A stretch of 64,000 nt of DNA from Chlorogloea purpurea SAG 13.99 (GTDB lineage Bacteria; Cyanobacteriota; Cyanobacteriia; Cyanobacteriales; Microcystaceae): contig JADQBB010000003.1 of NCBI GenBank assembly GCA_016903695.1, positions 62,001-126,000 of the forward strand, written 5' to 3'. Shown in pieces: positions 7,719-16,280 of this stretch (the stretch's first letter is position 1; each line of letters begins with the position of its first letter). The notes under the pieces are model-generated. The model saw nothing but the letters and a program-made list of their open reading frames with translations. It had not been told where the DNA came from and searched no databases. The translations under genes and the position numbers were made by a program.

Positions 7719-8585
7719 GTGCTAAAACTCTCTTCCTTATTAGGTATTCCCCTGATTATTGTCAGTTCCATCTCATCGGCAACCACTTTAACTAGTTGGG
7801 ACATTCAACCCAAACAGGGGATTAAAAACAAAACCTTAGAATCTGGTTCGGTTAAAGTGGTCATCGATTCCACACCGAATAAAGAATCTCAGTTTCAAAC
7901 TGACTTCGACTACAAGATTTATCATCAAGACCGTCTTTACTTACAGGAAAAAGACTCTACCTATCTAGCACCGGCTAAGGTTAACCTAGTTGATTTAGAC
8001 AAAGACGGCACAGCAGAGGTAATCGTCTCCACTTTCAGCGGCGGGGCCCATTGTTGTACGTCGTTTAATATTTACTCGTGGCAAAAAGATAAGTTCACCA
8101 AGACCGCCACGGGAAATTTAGACGGAGAAGGAGGTAGCTTTGTCGATCTAAATAAAGATGGCAAATACGAATTTATTACCTACGATAATAGCTTTCTCTA
8201 TACTTTCAGTTCCTATGCGGGTTCTTACCCGCCGACTTTAATATATAGTTTCGAGGGAGGTAAATTCCAAGATATTACTCATAAGTATCCACAAAAAATG
8301 AGGGAAGTTTTAAATGGAATGTACAATTCTTTGCGAGAGTCCCAAAAAAATAAAGGAGAAATTAACGGTATATTGGCAGGTTATGTGGCTCAAAAGATAT
8401 TATTAGGAGAATACGAACAGGCCTGGCAATTCATGTTAAAGAATTACGACAAAAGTTCTGATTGGGGCTTGGATATATATAAAGGCGATCGAGTAGTGGG
8501 GAAATATGCCGATTTTCCCACGGCTTTAAGAGCGTTTCTCATTCAACAAGGATATTTAAAAGCCGATGGTAAACCCCCGAAGTGA
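7719..8585 (+). CDS. Predicted secreted protein with FG-GAP/VCBS-like motif
   Basis: A 288-residue protein with an N-terminal signal peptide (LLGIPLIIVSSISSATT, about residues 6-22). The motif LVDLDKDGTAEVIVSTFSGG resembles calcium-binding FG-GAP/VCBS repeats (DxDxDG), and a second, FVDLNKDGKYEFITY, follows about 50 residues later. Between them AHCCTSF supplies a vicinal cysteine pair. The C-terminal part is helical and has no recognised domain. It is probably a periplasmic or surface protein that binds calcium through the two acidic loops; its function is unknown. The downstream DUF29 gene starts 20 nt before this stop codon, so the two may be co-transcribed. Confidence 0.7.
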   Translation: MLKLSSLLGIPLIIVSSISSATTLTSWDIQPKQGIKNKTLESGSVKVVIDSTPNKESQFQTDFDYKIYHQDRLYLQEKDSTYLAPAKVNLVDLDKDGTAEVIVSTFSGGAHCCTSFNIYSWQKDKFTKTATGNLDGEGGSFVDLNKDGKYEFITYDNSFLYTFSSYAGSYPPTLIYSFEGGKFQDITHKYPQKMREVLNGMYNSLRESQKNKGEINGILAGYVAQKILLGEYEQAWQFMLKNYDKSSDWGLDIYKGDRVVGKYADFPTALRAFLIQQGYLKADGKPPK

Positions 8586-9027
8586 TACTATTAAAACCCA
8601 CTTGAGCAGATTATATGAAACCGATGAGCATCTGTGGTTACAGGAAACCATAAAATTGTTGAAAGGGAATCGTCTAGACGAACTAGACGTGGAGAATTTA
8701 ATAGAGGAGCTAGAAAATTTGGGTAGAAGCGATAAAAATAAAGCGGCGAGTTTATTAGAACAAATTATCCGCCATATCCTTTACCTTCAATATTGGGAAA
8801 CCCGAATCAAAGATAATCGACCTCATTGGGAAGCGGAAATAGATAGTTTTCGCACCCAACTCAGAAGACATTTAACCATCAACCTACATCAATATCTCGA
8901 AGGAGAATTGGAGAGCATCTATGAGGATGCCTCACGTTACGTCACTAAAAAAACTGAATTAAAAATCCTCCCCCACCAATGTCCTTATACTTTGGTGCAA
9001 TTATTAGATCAAAACTGGCTACCTTGA
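8566..9027 (+). CDS. DUF29 domain-containing protein (second copy)
   Basis: This 153-residue protein is a paralogue of the one at 1912..2403. It shares LYETDEHLWL, LDVENLIEELENLGRSD and the HWEAEI segment, and both copies end in a D-x-N/D-W-hydrophobic-P signature. The first codons overlap the end of the preceding secreted-protein gene by 20 nt, so the true start could lie a few codons downstream. The protein is helical, cytoplasmic and of unknown function. It is convergent with glgB, with a hairpin in the 98-nt spacer. Confidence 0.88.
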   Translation: MVNPRSDTIKTHLSRLYETDEHLWLQETIKLLKGNRLDELDVENLIEELENLGRSDKNKAASLLEQIIRHILYLQYWETRIKDNRPHWEAEIDSFRTQLRRHLTINLHQYLEGELESIYEDASRYVTKKTELKILPHQCPYTLVQLLDQNWLP

Positions 9028-9075
9028 TTTCAGAAAACCCTCAGCTAACCCGGAGTAAGCTCGAAGATTGGCTGA

Positions 9076-9109
9076 CTACCGGTACCTTAGCAGTTCACGT
9101 TACCGGTAG
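9076..9109. terminator. Palindromic hairpin between convergent DUF29 and glgB
   Basis: CTACCGGTA and TACCGGTAG form a 9-bp perfect stem with a 16-nt loop. The octamer TACCGGTA is itself palindromic, so the site contains it twice. It sits between two converging genes and probably acts as a bidirectional terminator, though no T tract follows on either strand. Confidence 0.5.
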
Positions 9110-9125
9110 CGGGTAAAGCTCGATT

Positions 9126-11429
9126 CTAGGGGGTATGGTCAAGCGATCGAGTCTCCAAGCTTTCGTGAGGCTGAAGTTTTATCACCAAAACGGCCAGGGG
9201 AGGTAGACAGAGATCGATTGAATAATCCCTTCCCTGATAAGACCATTCTTGGGACCATTTACCGCCGAGATTGCCCATATTGCTACCGCCGTACTGACGG
9301 GAATCGCTGTTAAACACTTCCTTATAAAAACCAGGTTTCGGTACACCCACCCGATAGTGACTATGGGGTTGGGGCGTGAAATTACAAACCACGACGACGA
9401 AATCTTCCCAATCTTTACTCCAACGAATAAAACAAGCCACGCTGTGACGATTATCGCTACAGTCGATCCATTCAAACCCTTCCTGTTGGAAATCCTGGGT
9501 GTATAAAGCCGGTTGGGACTTATACATCGCGTTCAGTTCGGTAAAAAAGCGTTTCAACTTTTGATGAGGTTCATATTGTAATAGATTCCAATCCAGGTCA
9601 CTCCACACGTTCCACTCGCTCCACTGCCCGAATTCCATACTCATGAACATGGTTTTCTTGCCAGGGTGAGTATACATATAGGCGAATAAACAGCGCACGT
9701 TAGCGTATTTCTGCCACTCATCCCCAGGCATTTTACCCAACATATTGCTCTTACCATGGACTATCTCATCGTGAGACAGGGCCAGCATATAATTTTCGCT
9801 GTGGTTGTACCAAATGCTGAAGGTAATATTATTCTGATGGAATTGACGGAACCAAGGGTCCATGCCAAAATAATCCAACATATCGTGCATCCAGCCCATA
9901 TTCCATTTGAGATTGAAACCCAAGCCGCCCACATAAGTGGGCCAGGACACCATCGGCCAAGCTGTAGACTCTTCCGCGATGGAAAGAACACCAGGAAAGT
10001 AACTGAAGAGAACGCTGTTAACTTGACGCAGGAAGTCGGCAGCGTCTAAGTTCTCTCTACCGCCGTAATTATTAGTCACCCATTCCCCCGGTTTACGGCA
10101 ATAATCGAGGTATAGCATCGAAGCCACCGCATCAACTCGAATCCCGTCGATGTGATACTTATCGAACCAGAATAGGGCGTTAGCCATGAGGAAGTTACGC
10201 ACCTCGTTACGACCGTAGTTGAATACTAAAGTTCCCCATTCCTTATGTTCCCCGATACGAGGGTCTGCGTGTTCGTAAAGATGTGTACCGTCAAAAAAGG
10301 CTAAACCGTGACCGTCTTTAGGGAAGTGCCCAGGCACCCAATCGACTATAACGCCGATGCCCTGTTTATGACACTCGTCGATAAAATACATCAGATCTTC
10401 GGGATTGCCGTAACGGGAGGTGGGGGCATAATATCCTGTAACTTGATACCCCCAAGACCCATCGAAAGGATGTTCGGCCACGGGCAATAATTCAATATGG
10501 GTGTAGCCTAACTCTTTGATGTAAGGAATCAGTTTCTCCGCTAACTCGTAATAACTCAAAAAGCGAGCATCGCTATTGAGTTCCGATACCCGTACCGGCT
10601 CGGATTCGCCCCGGAGTAGACGGGTTTTCTCTTTCGCACTACCGTGTAACCAAGATCCCAGGTGCATTTCGTACACCGCTACCGGCTGGGTTAACGGGTC
10701 CCCATGACGGCGTTTTTCCATCCAGTCGTCATCGTGCCATTGGTACTTGTTCAAGTCCACCACCAGGGAAGCGGTTTTCGGTCTTACTTCCTGGGCGAAT
10801 CCGTAGGGATCTGTTTTTTCGTATATATGCCCTTCTCGATTTTTAATTTCGTATTTATAAGCTGTGCCCGCGCCAATCTCAGGGATGAATAGTTCCCAAA
10901 CTGCATTATTTCTCTTCTGCATTTGATGGTTTCTACCATCCCAACTGTTAAAGTCACCGATAACGGAAACGTTACGGGCGTTAGGGGCCCAAACGGCGAA
11001 GTTTACTCCTTTTATCCCTTCCGAATCTGTCAGGTGCGCCCCTAGCTTTTCGTATATTCTGTGGTGGTTTCCCTCTCCGAAAAGGTGGAGGTCAAAATCT
11101 GTTAATTTGGGAGACCGGAAAGCATAGGGATCGTAAATTACTTTTTCGTATTCGCCTTCTTTTAATTTTAATTGATAATTATTTAGTTCTTCTGTATTAA
11201 TATAGCATTGGAAAAAATTGGGATGGTGTAGGGTCTCCATCTGATATTCCTTTCTTTGTGAGGGACAAACCACCCAAGCCGAGTGTGCTTTCGGTAGATA
11301 AGCTCTCACTACCCACTGTTCTACTTTTCCATCCTGTTCTACGGGATGAGAACCTAAAATTTCAAAAGGATTGTTATGGAGATTATAAACGATTTGATTG
11401 ACTTGTTCCGGCGTTAAGTTCGTGGGCAT
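9126..11429 (-). CDS. glgB: 1,4-alpha-glucan branching enzyme (GH13)
   Basis: GlgB cuts alpha-1,4 glucan chains and re-attaches them in alpha-1,6 linkage during glycogen synthesis in the cytoplasm. The 767-residue length is normal for the cyanobacterial long form, with an N-terminal CBM48 region ([11 protein letters not shown] near residue 17 and [21 protein letters not shown] near 143), the catalytic TIM barrel and a C-terminal beta domain. Catalytic GH13 motifs are present: [22 protein letters not shown] with the nucleophile Asp, the acid Glu in SIAEEST, and the transition-state Asp in [11 protein letters not shown]. The start ATG is followed by [20 protein letters not shown]. No other glycogen genes are nearby, so it is a monocistronic metabolic gene. 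Confidence 0.97.
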   Translation of the reverse strand: MPTNLTPEQVNQIVYNLHNNPFEILGSHPVEQDGKVEQWVVRAYLPKAHSAWVVCPSQRKEYQMETLHHPNFFQCYINTEELNNYQLKLKEGEYEKVIYDPYAFRSPKLTDFDLHLFGEGNHHRIYEKLGAHLTDSEGIKGVNFAVWAPNARNVSVIGDFNSWDGRNHQMQKRNNAVWELFIPEIGAGTAYKYEIKNREGHIYEKTDPYGFAQEVRPKTASLVVDLNKYQWHDDDWMEKRRHGDPLTQPVAVYEMHLGSWLHGSAKEKTRLLRGESEPVRVSELNSDARFLSYYELAEKLIPYIKELGYTHIELLPVAEHPFDGSWGYQVTGYYAPTSRYGNPEDLMYFIDECHKQGIGVIVDWVPGHFPKDGHGLAFFDGTHLYEHADPRIGEHKEWGTLVFNYGRNEVRNFLMANALFWFDKYHIDGIRVDAVASMLYLDYCRKPGEWVTNNYGGRENLDAADFLRQVNSVLFSYFPGVLSIAEESTAWPMVSWPTYVGGLGFNLKWNMGWMHDMLDYFGMDPWFRQFHQNNITFSIWYNHSENYMLALSHDEIVHGKSNMLGKMPGDEWQKYANVRCLFAYMYTHPGKKTMFMSMEFGQWSEWNVWSDLDWNLLQYEPHQKLKRFFTELNAMYKSQPALYTQDFQQEGFEWIDCSDNRHSVACFIRWSKDWEDFVVVVCNFTPQPHSHYRVGVPKPGFYKEVFNSDSRQYGGSNMGNLGGKWSQEWSYQGRDYSIDLCLPPLAVLVIKLQPHESLETRSLDHTP

Positions 11430-11544
11430 GGGTTATACGATGCTAGAAAAAGGGCGTTATTATTTTAAATAAGTTATATCACTATAACTGGAGTTTAAAC
11501 TATTTTGACCCATATTTAAGTACGTATGAACCATTGAATGTGGC

Positions 11545-13017
11545 TTATATCGATAGCCAAGAAGCTATCGCACCAGGTAAAGGTAAGAGGATCATTAACA
11601 ATAAAACTAAAGAAAATAAACCCAATAAATCCCGTTTATTATCCAACTCGGTAACATCATTTAAAGCTGGTTGGTCGGCCACGGGCATAAATAATAAGAG
11701 AATCGCCCACAGTAATAAATCGGGTTCCACTAAAGCTAAACCCAGCATTAAAAATCGGGTTATTTGACCGATGACGATCGCTGTCTTCTGTCCGTACATG
11801 GCATGAACTATATGTCCCCCGTCTAATTGGCCCACTGGCATGAGATTCAGCGCGGTGACGATCAAGCCCATATATCCCGCTACCGCCAAGGGATGGAGAT
11901 CGATCGCTTTCCCCACGGTCAAACCACTTCCTAGAGCCGATTTCGCTAATAGGGCGAACAAGAAGGAGAAACGGGGATTGAGGGAATCGAAGCTTAATAA
12001 ACTCGATTTCGGATCGATCGCCACCACTTCTGATAGGGATAATCCCCATAGTAATAAGGGCAAGGTAATGATAAAACCTCCCAAGGGGCCGGCGATCGAT
12101 ATATCGAATAAAGCCTTACGATGGGGTATGGGGGACTTCATCTGTATGAAAGCACCGAAGGTTCCCAAGAAGAAGGGTATAGGTAGGAAATGAGGTAAAG
12201 TGGTTTTAATTTTGTAGTGAACCGCCGCGAAGTAATGGCTCAGTTCATGGATGCCGAGAATGGTTATAATCCCCAAACTATAAGGTAATGCTTTCAGCCA
12301 TATGGTTCCATCTCCCTGCAATTTTGCCAGGGATTGGCCGCTGATTTCCACCCCCGCTAGAGTGGTAGTGAATAGGGTTAATATTAATAGTATCAGGGCG
12401 AAAATCGGTCGCTCGAACAGATCTATATTTTTTGATTGAGCGCTTTTATTGCCAGGATTGGCTACGAGGGCGAAGAATGGTTGGCCTTGTATGCTCTCTT
12501 GCAGTAGCACTAAAAAGCGATCGCCGAACACCTTTTCGACGTTTTCTTTGATCACCTCATAAGCTTTCTCGGCGGGGCTTCTCAATTTACCGCGGCATAA
12601 AATAGCTTGAGGGCGATAATCAATATTCTGTAGATAATAAACGCCCCAGGGAAAACAATCTCTCAAGGATTTTTCTTCATCGGCGGTAATCGGGCGCACG
12701 CTAACAGGTTTGGGAATCGGGGGGATGGGTTCAGTTTTTTCTACTGCGGAGGGTTGGTTTTGACTAGGTTTAATACGACCTTTATCCACCAGCCACCAGT
12801 ACAATATTGGAGAGATCAGAAAAGGGCCCAGTACCAATATGACCGGCATCCTGGCATCCTGTCCGTAAGCCAGCGACCAACCCGTCCAGATAAAAGCGGG
12901 GGACATAATTACTAGCCACAGTAACCATACTGGAGTTTTCGTGATCGTGGCCACACTTTGTTTGATGACAAAGTAGGTGATGATTCCTAAAATTATGACG
13001 AATAACTCAAGTCCCAT
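11545..13017 (-). CDS. Site-2 protease family zinc metalloprotease (M50, EGY1-like)
   Basis: An integral membrane protease of about 490 residues. The zinc motif HELSH (residues 262-266 counted from the TTG at 13032) lies in a membrane helix, and the third ligand is in NLMPVGQLDGGHIVHAMYG near the C-terminus. There are two or three membrane helices at the N-terminus (residues 8-80), a cytosolic domain with a proline-rich linker (SVEKTEPIPPIPKP region), then the six-helix protease core. The layout matches plant EGY1 and the cyanobacterial relatives, which take part in intramembrane cleavage and chloroplast development. ATG 13017 is the likelier start; a TTG at 13032 is in frame. No substrate is suggested by its neighbours. 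Confidence 0.9.
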   Translation of the reverse strand: MGLELFVIILGIITYFVIKQSVATITKTPVWLLWLVIMSPAFIWTGWSLAYGQDARMPVILVLGPFLISPILYWWLVDKGRIKPSQNQPSAVEKTEPIPPIPKPVSVRPITADEEKSLRDCFPWGVYYLQNIDYRPQAILCRGKLRSPAEKAYEVIKENVEKVFGDRFLVLLQESIQGQPFFALVANPGNKSAQSKNIDLFERPIFALILLILTLFTTTLAGVEISGQSLAKLQGDGTIWLKALPYSLGIITILGIHELSHYFAAVHYKIKTTLPHFLPIPFFLGTFGAFIQMKSPIPHRKALFDISIAGPLGGFIITLPLLLWGLSLSEVVAIDPKSSLLSFDSLNPRFSFLFALLAKSALGSGLTVGKAIDLHPLAVAGYMGLIVTALNLMPVGQLDGGHIVHAMYGQKTAIVIGQITRFLMLGLALVEPDLLLWAILLLFMPVADQPALNDVTELDNKRDLLGLFSLVLLLMILLPLPGAIASWLSI

Positions 13018-13096
13018 ATTGTTGACAAACAAGAATGTTGATTCTTATTACCGGCGATCGTGTTACATTATCTATTCTCTCTAAGAAACTTGAAGT

Positions 13097-13798
13097 ATGT
13101 CAATCGAAATAGTCTCGGCCGCAGATAGTCGGGGGGGCGGTAAACCTCCCCGCGAGATTTTCCCCCGTCTTTTCGCCTTCCCCCCCAATCGAGACACCCT
13201 CGGTGGCACAGCTTATCTGCTCATCGACGATGGGGGTAATATCCTCGTGGATTGCCCGCCGAGCGATGAAGGCACAAAAGCTTTCTTAGAGGAAAAGGGT
13301 GTGGCTAAGATATTTTTAACTCATCGGGGCGGCCACGGGCAAACTCTACCACAACTGCAAAAAGCTTTAGGATGCGAGGTGATAGTCCAAGAACAAGAAG
13401 CTTATTTATTACCTTCCGTCGGCTCGCGGACTTTCGAGGGGCAGGTGGATATATATCCCCACTGTCAAGGCTTTTGGACTTGCGGCCACTCTCCCGGTTC
13501 CGCTTGTTTGTACTGGCACGATCGAGACCTCGGTGGTATACTCTTCACCGGTAGGCATCTATTACCGAACCAACAAGGTCAGCCGGTTCCCCTTCGCACG
13601 AGCAAAACTTTCCATTGGCCCCGTCAGTTAAAAAGCGTGAAATTAATAGTCGCTCGATTCTCCCCCGACACCCTCAAATACATCTGCCCAGGCGCTAATA
13701 CCGGCTTTCTCAGGGGTAAACACTCCATAGAATCCCCCTATCCATCCTTGATGAGTTTGGATTTAGCCGTCCTGGGGGAATCTGTCCCTATAATCTGA
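13097..13798 (+). CDS. MBL-fold protein with degenerate metal site
   Basis: A 233-residue protein with the metallo-beta-lactamase fold: strand LLIDDGGNILVDCPP near residue 42, then IFLTHRGGHGQ, a later CGHSPGSACLYW and LFTGRHLLP. In active family members the motif is HxHxDH, a downstream His follows, and an Asp ends the LFTGD strand. Here the first motif reads HRGGHG, and the Asp is Arg (TGRHLLP), so most metal ligands are lost. It is probably a structural or regulatory relative and not a hydrolase, unless it uses an unusual site. It is divergent from the site-2 protease gene, and the two promoters share an 80-nt spacer. Confidence 0.8.
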   Translation: MSIEIVSAADSRGGGKPPREIFPRLFAFPPNRDTLGGTAYLLIDDGGNILVDCPPSDEGTKAFLEEKGVAKIFLTHRGGHGQTLPQLQKALGCEVIVQEQEAYLLPSVGSRTFEGQVDIYPHCQGFWTCGHSPGSACLYWHDRDLGGILFTGRHLLPNQQGQPVPLRTSKTFHWPRQLKSVKLIVARFSPDTLKYICPGANTGFLRGKHSIESPYPSLMSLDLAVLGESVPII

Positions 13799-13904
13799 GG
13801 GAGGATGACGAATTGTCTGGTTGCATTTATAGCTCATAAAAGTTTATATTATGTAAATAAATGTAATAAACCCTCTCATAATTATTTTTGGAGAACGTAT
13901 AACA

Positions 13905-14273
13905 ATGGCTGGATTTTTTGGATTGTTCGGTGGCAAAACCAAATATGTAGATGAGCCTTCGGAGCCTATTCAACCGCAAAACAAAGAAGCTTACTACCTG
14001 CAACCCGATGACGCTAAAACTTACGGTAACATCGATTTCATGCGTAAACCCAACACGATCAAGCGCAGTTTCCCCAACACCATTAAAGGCAAAGGAGCGA
14101 AACTGATTAAAAGTGTCTCTTCCATGGAAGTGATGAAAGTGAACAATAACGAGCTTATCGCCCCGAAAAGCGTAGCTAAAGACAGTAGCACGGCTTCTAA
14201 TAACTCTTCTAAACGTCGTGCTTCCTCCGATATGGATAATTTCCTGAAAATGGCGCGGGAAATTAAAAAATAA
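13905..14273 (+). CDS. Small basic conserved cyanobacterial protein, function unknown
   Basis: A 122-residue lysine-rich protein beginning MAGFFGLFGGKTKYVDEP. It contains YGNIDFMRKPNTIKRSFPNT and a basic Ser-rich C-terminal half ending in MDNFLKMAREIKK. The composition suggests a soluble, partly disordered protein. The start has GGAG about 12 nt upstream, and an AT-rich promoter (TATATTATG) lies some 50 nt before it. I believe similar proteins are widespread in cyanobacteria but do not know a function. It is 175 nt upstream of rplU with a hairpin and a separate promoter between them. Confidence 0.75.
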   Translation: MAGFFGLFGGKTKYVDEPSEPIQPQNKEAYYLQPDDAKTYGNIDFMRKPNTIKRSFPNTIKGKGAKLIKSVSSMEVMKVNNNELIAPKSVAKDSSTASNNSSKRRASSDMDNFLKMAREIKK

Positions 14274-14281
14274 GATAATAA

Positions 14282-14306
14282 CTAGTGGTCAATCAATGGC
14301 CACTAG
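14282..14306 (+). repeat. Hairpin made from the TAGTGG/CCACTA repeat
   Basis: CTAGTGG and CCACTAG form a 7-bp stem with an 11-nt loop directly after the stop of the 122-residue gene. It is the same repeat vocabulary as 7628..7680. It may double as a transcription terminator before the rplU promoter. Confidence 0.5.
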
Positions 14307-14322
14307 CCACTCGTCACTAAAG

Positions 14323-14352
14323 TTGACATAAAGCTTCCTGGTAACGCATAAT
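14323..14352 (+). promoter_or_regulatory. Predicted sigma-70-type promoter of rplU-rpmA
   Basis: TTGACA (14323..14328) and CATAAT (14347..14352) are separated by 18 bp and lie about 100 nt upstream of the rplU start codon. The spacing and near-consensus hexamers support a housekeeping promoter for the L21-L27 operon, with a leader of roughly 90 nt. Confidence 0.6.
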
Positions 14353-14358
14353 AAGAAA

Positions 14359-14448
14359 TTGTGTCAATTCCTGCTCGGATCAGGTGACGCAGATAAAAAG
14401 CTGAGTGCGTCTCGGCTACCTGTACGGCAAATAACCCCAGAAATAAAC
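14359..14448 (+). ncRNA. Possible structured 5' leader of rplU
   Basis: The 90-nt leader contains a 6-bp stem GACGCA / TGCGTC (14386..14391 with 14406..14411) and CTGC/GCAG flanks. Ribosomal-protein operons commonly carry autoregulatory leaders, including L21 leaders in other bacteria. Whether this is one is not shown by the sequence alone. Confidence 0.3.
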
Positions 14449-14832
14449 ATGAGTTACGCGATTATTGAAACCGGCGGCAAACAGTTAAAAGTAGAGCCAG
14501 GTCGCTTTTATGACATAGAACTATTGCACGTAGATGAAAACGATACCTATACGATCGATAAAGTTCTTTTAGTCAGTCATGAAGATGAGATTTCGATCGG
14601 TCAACCCTTCGTAGAAGGTGCCACCGTAGAAGGAACCGTGATGAGACACCGCCGCGGTAAAAAGGTTCTCGTCTACAAAATGAAACCGAAAAAGAAAACC
14701 AGGAAAAAACGGGGTCATCGTCAAGAAATAACCCAATTCATGATCGATTCCATTACCATAAATGGAACTACCATCACTGCACCTGCCGGGGCCGCTCCCG
14801 TGGCAGAAACAGTGGTTGATGAAGAAGAATAA
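14449..14832 (+). CDS. rplU: 50S ribosomal protein L21
   Basis: L21 is a 23S rRNA-binding protein of the large subunit. The start is ATG 14449, giving MSYAIIETGGKQLKVEPGRF, the standard L21 N-terminus; the frame is open for 30 more codons upstream, but that stretch is the leader. The 127-residue protein contains VEGTVMRHRRGKKVLVYKMK and KKKTRKKRGHRQ, typical rRNA-contact motifs. It has a short acidic C-terminal extension, as in other cyanobacteria. rpmA follows after 26 nt, giving the usual rplU-rpmA operon. Confidence 0.97.
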   Translation: MSYAIIETGGKQLKVEPGRFYDIELLHVDENDTYTIDKVLLVSHEDEISIGQPFVEGATVEGTVMRHRRGKKVLVYKMKPKKKTRKKRGHRQEITQFMIDSITINGTTITAPAGAAPVAETVVDEEE

Positions 14833-14858
14833 AAACAATCCACAGGAGTTAAAAGCAA

Positions 14859-15158
14859 ATGGCACATAAGAAAGGTACGGGTAGTACGAGGAACGGACGC
14901 GACTCACGTTCACAACGCTTGGGAGTGAAAAAATTCGGTGGTCAAGTGGTCAAAGCCGGTAATATCATCATTCGCCAGAGAGGAACGAAAGTCCACCCCG
15001 GCAACAATGTAGGTAGAGGCGGAGACGATACTTTATTCGCTCTCATCGATGGTGTGGTGAAGTTCGAGTACAAAACTAAGAGTCGCCGTAAGGTGAGCAT
15101 CTATCCCATCATCGAAGAAACACCGGCGGTAGAAGTAACAGAAGCCGCGGTCGTTTAA
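14859..15158 (+). CDS. rpmA: 50S ribosomal protein L27
   Basis: L27 reaches the peptidyl-transferase centre of the large ribosomal subunit. The sequence [20 protein letters not shown] is diagnostic, followed by LGVKKFGGQ and the [20 protein letters not shown] region. At 99 residues it is a little longer than the family norm because of a Val/Glu-rich C-terminal tail. The N-terminus already begins MAHKKG, so no Prp-type cleavage extension is present. An AGGAG Shine-Dalgarno precedes the start and a clear terminator follows. Confidence 0.98.
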   Translation: MAHKKGTGSTRNGRDSRSQRLGVKKFGGQVVKAGNIIIRQRGTKVHPGNNVGRGGDDTLFALIDGVVKFEYKTKSRRKVSIYPIIEETPAVEVTEAAVV

Positions 15159-15166
15159 TAATCATT

Positions 15167-15195
15167 GAAGTCCCCTGAAAAGGGGATTTCTTTTT
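15167..15195 (+). terminator. Rho-independent terminator of rplU-rpmA
   Basis: The stem GAAGTCCCCT / AGGGGATTTC (one G-T pair) has a GAAA loop and is followed directly by TTTTT, 8 nt after the rpmA stop codon. This is a textbook intrinsic terminator. Confidence 0.9.
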
Positions 15196-15231
15196 GAGCG
15201 CTTCTGATGGATATGTCAATCTAGCTGTGAT

Positions 15232-15366
15232 TATAATCACGCAGGTCAAAGATCCACAACACAGACCCTGGCGCTAAATGGGCGAAAATAGGACTAGGAA
15301 AGCGAAAAAGTCCTAAAAATGTTTTGAGCGTATTAGTAGCCCGATCGCACGACTGGGCTTTAAAAT
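15232..15366 (+). ncRNA. Candidate small RNA between rpmA and the hydroxylase gene
   Basis: After the rpmA terminator, a TATAAT hexamer (about 15232..15237) is followed by a 7-bp stem TAGGACT / AGTCCTA (15290..15296 with 15309..15315) and a second hairpin, AGCCC / GGGCT (15338..15361), leading into TTTAAAATTTT. The second, plus-strand-oriented terminator has no plus-strand gene to serve, which suggests a separate transcript of about 120 nt. No known RNA family is recognised. Confidence 0.35.
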
Positions 15367-15381
15367 TTTCTCCCACTACTA

Positions 15382-16104
15382 TCAAGTACGGAATACTTTA
15401 TCCCAGAAGGTGAAATATAGTCCGAAATGTACCGTGTATTTGAGGTGATGCAGCCCGTGATGGGCGGGGCCGATGAACCATTTACCGAACCAATGAGGAC
15501 TGAATGAACCTGGCAAACCCTCCACCCCTATATGATTGACCGCAGCCCATATCGTCATTGTGGTGAGTACGGCGATCAAGGTGACTAGATGTAATGGGAT
15601 GATAAACACTATTGCTATGAGAAAGAGCGATTGAGAGATCGCTTCCAGTGGGTCGAAAGCGAATGAGGTTAAAGGTGTGGGCTGACGCGAGCGGTGATGT
15701 CCTTCGTGCCACCAACGAAAGAAAGAGGGATGATGGAATAAGCGATGAGTGAAATAGAAATAAGTATCTTGTAATATCAAAACCGTAATGTAACTAAATC
15801 CTAAATACCAAAGATTATTCAAGTCTAAATGATTGTATAAACGGGTCAATCCTGAATTATAGCTCGACCAAATGAAAGCGGCAGCGATCGCAAAAATTCC
15901 GGTGGAGATTAGAGAAAGTTTAATATCGTTTTTAACCGTCTGCCAAGAGGCAGAAACATTTTCTATTGTAGGCTTGACCAGAGACCGACCCAATGGCAAA
16001 TATAAAAGTAAATAAGTCCCCCCCGCTATCAAAAAATAGCGCCCCAAGATAATCAGAAAAAAAGTCACGATATAAAGCCAGAACGAATGATTTATAGATT
16101 CCAT
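15382..16104 (-). CDS. Fatty acid hydroxylase / sterol desaturase superfamily membrane protein
   Basis: A 240-residue di-iron membrane enzyme. The three histidine clusters that bind the iron pair are visible: HRLFHH in YFYFTHRLFHHPSFFRWW, then HEGHH shortly after, and HHGLHH near the C-terminus, with an additional His in NHIGVEG. Four to five hydrophobic helices surround them. Family members hydroxylate or desaturate lipid substrates such as carotenoids, sterols and fatty acids using O2; which one here cannot be told. Length and motif spacing are normal. It is convergent with rpmA, with a candidate small RNA in the spacer. Confidence 0.9.
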   Translation of the reverse strand: MESINHSFWLYIVTFFLIILGRYFLIAGGTYLLLYLPLGRSLVKPTIENVSASWQTVKNDIKLSLISTGIFAIAAAFIWSSYNSGLTRLYNHLDLNNLWYLGFSYITVLILQDTYFYFTHRLFHHPSFFRWWHEGHHRSRQPTPLTSFAFDPLEAISQSLFLIAIVFIIPLHLVTLIAVLTTMTIWAAVNHIGVEGLPGSFSPHWFGKWFIGPAHHGLHHLKYTVHFGLYFTFWDKVFRT

Positions 16105-16280
16105 GGTTTTCCTGGTCAGGTGTCCTGCTCTATTTTAAGCTAGAGCAGAACACCGAAAGGGGAAGATGGGCAATCTATTTCTTGAGAATTTGACGTGAAC
16201 GAGAACGCACTAGAAATATTAGGTGAAAAAGATCTTAAACTAAATATAGTTGAGCGTTAGTTTATCGGGGGACTAGAATC

